Assembly (NCBI RefSeq): GCF_900113175.1
Contig: NZ_FOOK01000016.1
Location: 1-64,000, forward strand
DNA length: 64,000 nt
From: Planifilum fulgidum
GTDB taxonomy: Bacteria; Bacillota; Bacilli; Thermoactinomycetales; DSM-44946
Direction: 5' to 3'
A program made the position numbers and the translations under genes. Positions 59,258-64,000 of the stretch are shown here, one piece after another (within the stretch, counting starts at the first letter, position 1; the number at the start of each line of letters is the position of its first letter). The notes under the pieces are model-generated. The model ran no database searches. It saw only the letters and a program-made list of their open reading frames with translations, and was not told the origin of the DNA.

Positions 59258-60757
59258 ATGCCCGCGCATCTTTTGGAAATGAAAGGAATCCGAAAGGAAT
59301 TTTCCGGCGTCCCGGTCCTCCGCGGCGTGGACTTTGCGCTTTATCCCGGAGAGATTCACGCCCTCATGGGGGAAAACGGGGCGGGAAAATCGACCCTGAT
59401 GAAGATTCTCGCCGGAGTCCACCGGAAGGACGGGGGGATCATCCGGATCGACGGGGAAGAGCGGGAGATCGACGGCGCCCGGGAAGCGATGCGGCTGGGA
59501 ATCGCCGTGATCCACCAAGAACTGAACCTGATCCCCCACCTGACGGTGATGGAAAACCTGTTTTTGGGCCGGGAGATGGTTTACGGGAGGACGGGATGGA
59601 TCCGCTGGAAGCAGATGAAGGAGGAAGCCCGCAGGTGGCTGGAGCCCCTGGGGCTTGAGGTGGATCCTTCCCGGGAAGTGGCTTCCCTGTCCGTGGGGGA
59701 GCAACAGCTGGTGGAAATCGCCCGCGCCCTCTCCATGCAGGCCAGGATTCTGGTTCTGGACGAACCGACATCGGCCCTGACCAACCGGGAAATCGACACC
59801 CTTTTCCGAATTCTCCGCTCTTTGAAGGAAAAGGGAGTGGGGATGATATACATTTCCCACCGGATGGAGGAGATCTTCGAAATCTGCGACCGGATCACGG
59901 TCCTTCGGGACGGCGAGTGGATCGGCACGCGGCGGGCCGATGAGACCGACGTGGATGAATTGATCCGGATGATGGTGGGAAGGAACATCAGTAACCGCCA
60001 TTTCCGCGAGCCGGTGGAACCGGGGGAAGAGCGGCTGCGGGTGGAAGGGCTCACCCGCAAGGGACAAGTGGAAGAGGTCTCCTTTTCGATCCGGAGCGGG
60101 GAAATCGTCGGTCTGACCGGCCTGATGGGCGCCGGGAGGACGGAAACGGCCCGTCTCCTCTTCGGCATCGACGCCCCTGACCGGGGGAAGGTGTGGGTGG
60201 ACGGCAGGGAGGTCCGGGTCCGTCACCCGGCCGACGCCATCCGCGAGGGCATCGCCTTTGTGACGGAAAACCGGAAGGAGGAGGGGCTGGTTTTGTCCCT
60301 TTCGGTCCGGGAAAACCTCTCCCTCCCCAATCTGGGCGCCTTGTCCGCCCGCGGGCTGATCCGCAGCCGGAAGGAAGCGCGCCTGGTGGAGGAACTGATC
60401 CGGCGGTTGTCGATCAAAACCGCGGGGCCGGGACAGGAGGTCCGTTTCCTAAGCGGGGGGAACCAGCAAAAGGTGGTCATCGGCAAATGGCTGGCCGCTT
60501 CGCCCCGGGTGCTCATCCTGGATGAGCCGACCCGGGGGGTGGACATCGGCGCCAAGGAGGAGATTTACCGGCTGATGAACCGGTTGACCCGGGAAGGCAT
60601 GGCCATCCTGCTCATCTCCTCGGATCTTCCGGAGGTGCTGGGGATGAGCGACCGGGTGCTGGTCATGCACCAGGGGCGGATCGCCGCCGAATTTAAAAGA
60701 GAAGAGGCGACCCAGGAGAAAATTCTGGCCGCCGCCTCGGGAGGGTGTGCGTCATGA
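59258..60757 (+). CDS. rbsA: ribose ABC transporter, duplicated ATP-binding protein
   Basis: The 499-residue protein has two ABC domains: Walker A GENGAGKST and signature LSVGEQQLVEIA in the first, the degenerate G-loop LMGAGRTE in the second, which keeps the signature LSGGNQQKVVIGKW and Walker B LILDEPTRGVDIGAK. This asymmetric pattern is typical of RbsA-type sugar ATPases. ATG 59258 follows GGGGGGATGATCCC. It overlaps rbsC by 4 bases. Confidence 0.95.
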   Translation: MPAHLLEMKGIRKEFSGVPVLRGVDFALYPGEIHALMGENGAGKSTLMKILAGVHRKDGGIIRIDGEEREIDGAREAMRLGIAVIHQELNLIPHLTVMENLFLGREMVYGRTGWIRWKQMKEEARRWLEPLGLEVDPSREVASLSVGEQQLVEIARALSMQARILVLDEPTSALTNREIDTLFRILRSLKEKGVGMIYISHRMEEIFEICDRITVLRDGEWIGTRRADETDVDELIRMMVGRNISNRHFREPVEPGEERLRVEGLTRKGQVEEVSFSIRSGEIVGLTGLMGAGRTETARLLFGIDAPDRGKVWVDGREVRVRHPADAIREGIAFVTENRKEEGLVLSLSVRENLSLPNLGALSARGLIRSRKEARLVEELIRRLSIKTAGPGQEVRFLSGGNQQKVVIGKWLAASPRVLILDEPTRGVDIGAKEEIYRLMNRLTREGMAILLISSDLPEVLGMSDRVLVMHQGRIAAEFKREEATQEKILAAASGGCAS

Positions 60758-61698
60758 ACACTCTTTGGAAAAACAGCCGGTTGGGCCTGTTTCAAAAACT
60801 CGGTCCCCTGATGGGTCTCGGCGTCATCGTGATCGCTCTGTCCTTCATCAGCGGGGATTTCCTGACCGTCACCAACATTTTCAACGTGTTGCGGCAGATT
60901 TCCATCAACGCCCTGCTCGCCTTCGGAATGACCTTCGTCATCCTGACCGGCGGGATCGACCTGTCCGTCGGATCCATTCTGGCCCTGTCCGGCGCTCTCT
61001 GCGCCGGGATGATCGCCGGGGGAACGGACCCGATCCTGGCCGTGCTCGCCGGACTGGCGGCCGGCACCCTGATGGGGGCGGCCAACGGGCTGTTGGTGGC
61101 CAAGGGGCGGGTGGCCCCCTTTATCGCCACCCTGGCGACGATGACGATCTATCGGGGATTGACGCTGGTTTACACGGAAGGGCGTCCCATCACCTTCAGC
61201 AACGAGACCTTCTCCCTGTTGGGAAAGGGATATTTCCTCGAGATTCCCGTGCCGGTCATCTGGATGCTGCTTTCCTTCCTCATCCTTTCCTTTTTGCTTC
61301 GCAACACCACCTTCGGCCGCCACATTTACGCGGTGGGGGGGAATGAGGAGGCGGCCGTTCTCTCCGGGATCCGGGCGGACCGGGTGAAGATCCGGGTCTA
61401 TGCCATCAGCGGACTGTTCGCATCCCTGGCGGGGATCATTCTGACTTCCCGCCTCAGTTCCGCCCAGCCGACGGCGGGCGTGGCCTATGAGCTGGATGCG
61501 ATCGCCGCCGTCGTCCTCGGGGGGACGAGCCTGGCCGGCGGGCGCGGCTGGATTGCCGGCACCCTGGTCGGCGCCATGATCATCGGGGTGCTGGACAACG
61601 GCCTCAACCTGTTGAATGTATCCTCTTTCTACCAGCAAGTGGTGAAGGGAGGGGTGATTCTGCTGGCGGTGCTGTTGGACAGGTCCCGGAATGGCTGA
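60754..61698 (+). CDS. rbsC: ribose ABC transporter permease
   Basis: The 314-residue membrane protein has eight to ten hydrophobic segments and the family motif ILTGGIDLSVGSILALSGAL near residue 60 and AVVLGGTSLAGGRG near 255. It forms the ribose channel with RbsA. ATG 60754 overlaps the rbsA stop (ATGA), with GGGAGG nine bases upstream. Confidence 0.95.
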   Translation: MNTLWKNSRLGLFQKLGPLMGLGVIVIALSFISGDFLTVTNIFNVLRQISINALLAFGMTFVILTGGIDLSVGSILALSGALCAGMIAGGTDPILAVLAGLAAGTLMGAANGLLVAKGRVAPFIATLATMTIYRGLTLVYTEGRPITFSNETFSLLGKGYFLEIPVPVIWMLLSFLILSFLLRNTTFGRHIYAVGGNEEAAVLSGIRADRVKIRVYAISGLFASLAGIILTSRLSSAQPTAGVAYELDAIAAVVLGGTSLAGGRGWIAGTLVGAMIIGVLDNGLNLLNVSSFYQQVVKGGVILLAVLLDRSRNG

Positions 61699-61740
61699 GG
61701 CGCGTCGGGTGAAATGCTTAAAACCAGGAGGGATGCGAGG

Positions 61741-62664
61741 ATGAAAAAAGTTTGGTTTTCCCTGTTGACGGCCTTGCTGGTCGTCGGATTGATCGCGGGC
61801 TGTTCCAGCCAGTCCGGCCTGGAACAGCAGGAAGAGAAGCAGGATGACGGCGTGACGATCGGTTTTTCCATCTCGACGCTCAACAACCCCTTCTTCGTCA
61901 CCCTGAAGGAGGGAGCGGAGAAGGCGGCCAAGGAGGCCGGCGCGGAGCTGATCGTCGTCGATGCCCAGGATGACAGCGCCAAACAGTTGAGTGACGTGGA
62001 AGACCTGATCCAGAAAAAGGTGGACATTCTCCTGATCAACCCCACGGACAGCCATGCGGTTTCCAGCGCCGTGGAGTCCGCCAACCAGGCGGGAATTCCG
62101 GTGATCACCGTGGACCGTGAAGCCGAAGGCGGGGAAACGGTGGCCCACATCGCCTCCGACAACGTTTCGGGGGGCAAAATGGCCGGTGAATATATCCTGG
62201 AGCAGCTGGGCGGCAAGGGCAACATCGTGGAGCTGGAGGGAATTCCCGGAACCTCCGCCGCCCGGGACCGGGGAAAGGGATTCCATGAAGCCGTGGACGG
62301 CAAGCCGGGTGTGAAAGTGGTGGCTTCCCAGCCGGCGGACTTCAACCGGGCAAAGGGCCTGAACGTGATGGAGAACATCCTGCAGAGCCACAAGGACATC
62401 CAGGCGGTCTTCGCTCATAATGACGAAATGGCGCTGGGCGCGCTGGAGGCGATAAAAGCCGCCAAGAAGGAGATCCTGGTCGTCGGCTTTGACGCCATCG
62501 AGGACGCGGTGAAGGCCGTCGAAAAGGGGGACATGGCCGCCACCATCGCCCAGAAGCCGGAGGAGATGGGCCGGATCGCCGCGGAAGTGGCCGTCAAGGC
62601 CGCCAAGGGAGAGAAAGTGGAGAAGTTTTATCCGGTGGAGCTGGAGCTGATCACGAAGAAGTGA
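61741..62664 (+). CDS. rbsB: ribose-binding lipoprotein
   Basis: The 307-residue substrate-binding protein has a lipoprotein signal (LLVVGLIAGCSS; lipidated Cys in the lipobox LIAGC). The type I periplasmic-binding fold follows (GFSISTLNNPFFVTLKEGAE, IVVDAQDDSAKQLSDVEDLI, NPTDSHAVSSAVESANQAGI, FAHNDEMALGALEAIKAAKK, VVGFDAI). The length matches Bacillus RbsB (305). AGGAGG lies nine bases before ATG 61741. A terminator follows at 62843. Confidence 0.96.
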   Translation: MKKVWFSLLTALLVVGLIAGCSSQSGLEQQEEKQDDGVTIGFSISTLNNPFFVTLKEGAEKAAKEAGAELIVVDAQDDSAKQLSDVEDLIQKKVDILLINPTDSHAVSSAVESANQAGIPVITVDREAEGGETVAHIASDNVSGGKMAGEYILEQLGGKGNIVELEGIPGTSAARDRGKGFHEAVDGKPGVKVVASQPADFNRAKGLNVMENILQSHKDIQAVFAHNDEMALGALEAIKAAKKEILVVGFDAIEDAVKAVEKGDMAATIAQKPEEMGRIAAEVAVKAAKGEKVEKFYPVELELITKK

Positions 62665-62842
62665 TATGCCTTGGGCGGTAAAGGGGCGCTGACATAGGGG
62701 ATGTTGCGCTCCGCCCCACTGCTGATAGAATCGAAACAAACGATGTTTGCTTCAAATATATCTCTGATCCGCATAGGTGATCCGCATAAGTGGGAGAGGT
62801 CTTGTCAGTCGACGAGCAGTTTGATGCGGACCGTGAAAATTG

Positions 62843-62870
62843 AGGGCCGGTGTGCCCTCTTTCTTTTTCC
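62843..62870 (+). terminator. terminator of the ribose operon
   Basis: GAGGGC (62843-62848) pairs with GCCCTC (62855-62860), followed by TTTCTTTTTC. Confidence 0.8.
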
Positions 62871-62872
62871 AT

Positions 62873-63047
62873 CATGTGGAGAACCATCCCTTCGATTGCT
62901 TGGGATTCATGTATTTCAGATAATAACCCCCCAATAGTAACAACACGACCGAAATCCCCCATTTGATTAGAGCATATTTGGGAGCAAAATAGGAAAATGG
63001 ATGAACACGGCAAGAATGATGAGAATTTTACCCAGGTAGCGTTTCAT
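62873..63047 (-). pseudogene. small two-helix membrane protein, frameshifted
   Basis: From ATG 63047 (GGAGG nine bases upstream) the frame reads MKRYLGKILIILAVFIHFPI and stops at 62967 after 26 codons. A neighbouring frame picks up at once with PKYALIKWGISVVLLLLGGY and runs through YLKYMNPKQSKGWFST to a stop at 62873. A single-base change would join them into a protein of about 57 residues with two membrane helices. The frame may start earlier at an ATG near 63086. Recent frameshift or sequencing error; family unknown. Confidence 0.55.
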
Positions 63048-63176
63048 GGGATTCTTCCTCCACAGGTTTTCTGACAAATCATCCATCGGAGACAGAATGA
63101 GACGAAAGCCCGTCTATTAGGGTTCTTCACGTATGCACGGCGGCGAGACCCATCGCGGACTCCTGAACGATGCAAT

Positions 63177-63743
63177 TCATGTTTTCTTTGCTTTTTCCCG
63201 ACGCCATTCTTGCAAAATTTTCTCCAGTTGAACAAGGTGCCGTTTTTGATGTTGCACCAAAAAGTAAATCCATTGGTACAGGTCGATTTTCCCCAGGTTT
63301 TGCACCGACATGCGCACGCGATACAACGTTCCCTGGCCTGCCGAGAGCTCATCCAATATGTCGAGGCATTGTTTCTGCTGATTGTGGAGGGTGGCGCGAA
63401 CTTCTTCAACCGGTACGTTTCCCGTCGGCTCCATGTGTTCGGGACGGTCCCAGGGAAAGGCATCCGGTTGTGCAATGGTGGCCAGACGATCGAGGTCGGT
63501 ATCCCTGTGGGGAACTTTTCCCTGTTCGTACCGCTTTAGCGCTTTGTCCCTTCCTTTGCGGATAATGATCATCAAAAAGTGGTTGGTGAGCGTGATGTGC
63601 TCCAAAACTTCACGGATCGACCAGCCGCCGTCCCTTGGCTTGTAAGTTTGAGGTTCGACGGGCAGATCAAACCATCGATCCAGTCGTTCCAAGGTATCCA
63701 CAAGGTCCCTGCGAATTTTTTCGATCGCATCGGATACTTTCAT
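63177..63743 (-). CDS. DinB-like domain protein
   Basis: The 188-residue four-helix protein fits the DinB/YfiT superfamily: WSIREVLEHITLTNHFLMII with a candidate metal histidine in the EHI segment, and HQKRHLVQLEKILQEW with two histidines near the C-terminus. Such proteins bind a divalent metal through three histidines, and many act as thiol-dependent transferases; the specific role is unknown. ATG 63743; no strong ribosome site is visible. A 4-base overlap with an open frame entering from the right edge suggests possible coupling. Confidence 0.85.
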   Translation of the reverse strand: MKVSDAIEKIRRDLVDTLERLDRWFDLPVEPQTYKPRDGGWSIREVLEHITLTNHFLMIIIRKGRDKALKRYEQGKVPHRDTDLDRLATIAQPDAFPWDRPEHMEPTGNVPVEEVRATLHNQQKQCLDILDELSAGQGTLYRVRMSVQNLGKIDLYQWIYFLVQHQKRHLVQLEKILQEWRREKAKKT

Positions 63744-64000
63744 GTTGTTTCACCGTTTTTCCATGGATAAGTTGATTTTAACTCAGAATTCGTTGAAACC
63801 GGTGCCAGGAGAAGGAGTTGTACCAAAGAGGCCGTAACGACCTCAACGAAACAAGGCGGCATACTCCTTTCCGGCACCTCGGCGGTGGCTGAGGGGTCGG
63901 ATTCTCGACAGATTTGAAAGGAAAAATGCGCAATAACGAAGAAAATGTCTAATGCGTCCTTTACAAATCGGGTAACTGAATTTCTGTAGCGCCTGTCGCG
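63740..64000 (-). other. open frame entering from the right edge
   Basis: A minus-strand frame is open from the window edge to TGA at 63740, ending in the ATGA overlap with the DinB-like gene. It reads in part RNSVTRFVKDALDIFFVIAH and SMPPCFVEVVTASLVQLLLL. Composition is not strongly protein-like after the first 30 codons, and no family was recognised. It could be the tail of a gene (perhaps mobile-element-derived) outside the window, or chance. Confidence 0.25.

Noticed and set aside
60565-62739. 724-codon open frame antisense to rbsA end, rbsC and rbsB
   Set aside because: It crosses three well-supported ribose genes and reads as low-complexity His/Gly/Gln-rich sequence.

Overview
The window looks like chromosome from a Gram-positive, endospore-forming, moderately GC-rich (roughly 60% by eye) Bacillota. 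Genes typical of Bacilli are present: a PrkA kinase with its YhbH partner, Bacillus-type DUF1343/NagZ/YbbE-like cell-wall recycling genes, GlcT/RAT antitermination, cre-like and sigma-54 (SigL) control, and Shine-Dalgarno sequences close to AGGAGG. A member of the Thermoactinomycetaceae or a relative would fit; this is an inference and no rRNA gene is present to test it.

Left part (1-12.2 kb): the edge of an IS1182-like transposase with a tandem bidirectional terminator; prkA-yhbH; a membrane-anchored M23 peptidase-like protein; a decayed MaoC-like gene; a GNAT acetyltransferase; a class II aldolase; an AT-richer secreted protein of unknown function; a nuclease-like membrane protein; and KDPG/KHG aldolase. 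Long stretches here (6.26-7.26 and 10.54-11.45 kb) look like eroded coding sequence.

The most interesting island is 12.2-19.0 kb. Three tightly packed, clearly AT-richer genes encode a zinc-finger/PD-(D/E)xK nuclease-like protein, a DinG/XPD-like helicase with four candidate Fe-S cysteines, and a prokaryotic PIWI protein of the pPIWI-RE type. This is the predicted three-gene pPIWI-RE conflict module. It has its own promoter, a 12-bp-phased array of TATTTA half-sites upstream, and a terminator.

19-36 kb: an ABC-F gene whose leader carries an uncatalogued 37-codon upstream ORF and a terminator hairpin (attenuation); a five-gene mannose-nucleotide/glycosyltransferase group (nucleotidyltransferase, GT4, six-hairpin protein, phosphomannomutase, ManA); and a sigma-54 activator with PAS domain driving a beta-oxidation operon (thiolase, hydroxyacyl-CoA DH, acyl-CoA DH, enoyl-CoA hydratase) through a near-perfect -24/-12 promoter and a 34-bp palindrome.

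33.5-54 kb: muropeptide recycling and amino-sugar uptake (serine hydrolase, NamZ-like DUF1343, two NagZ, EIIA, a DUF7916-like TIM barrel, NagP-like EIICB under a RAT antiterminator and a cre site, and a GlcT-like antiterminator elsewhere in the cluster). This is interleaved with an ArsR gene among several pseudogenes (VOC, SRPBCC, DUF5946) and a DrrAB-like exporter co-transcribed with its two-component system.

54-64 kb: an aminotransferase/Na+-symporter pair behind a perfect palindromic operator, a complete rbsRKDACB ribose operon with twin LacI-type operators, a frameshifted small membrane protein and a DinB-like protein. No rRNA, tRNA, CRISPR array or prophage was seen.
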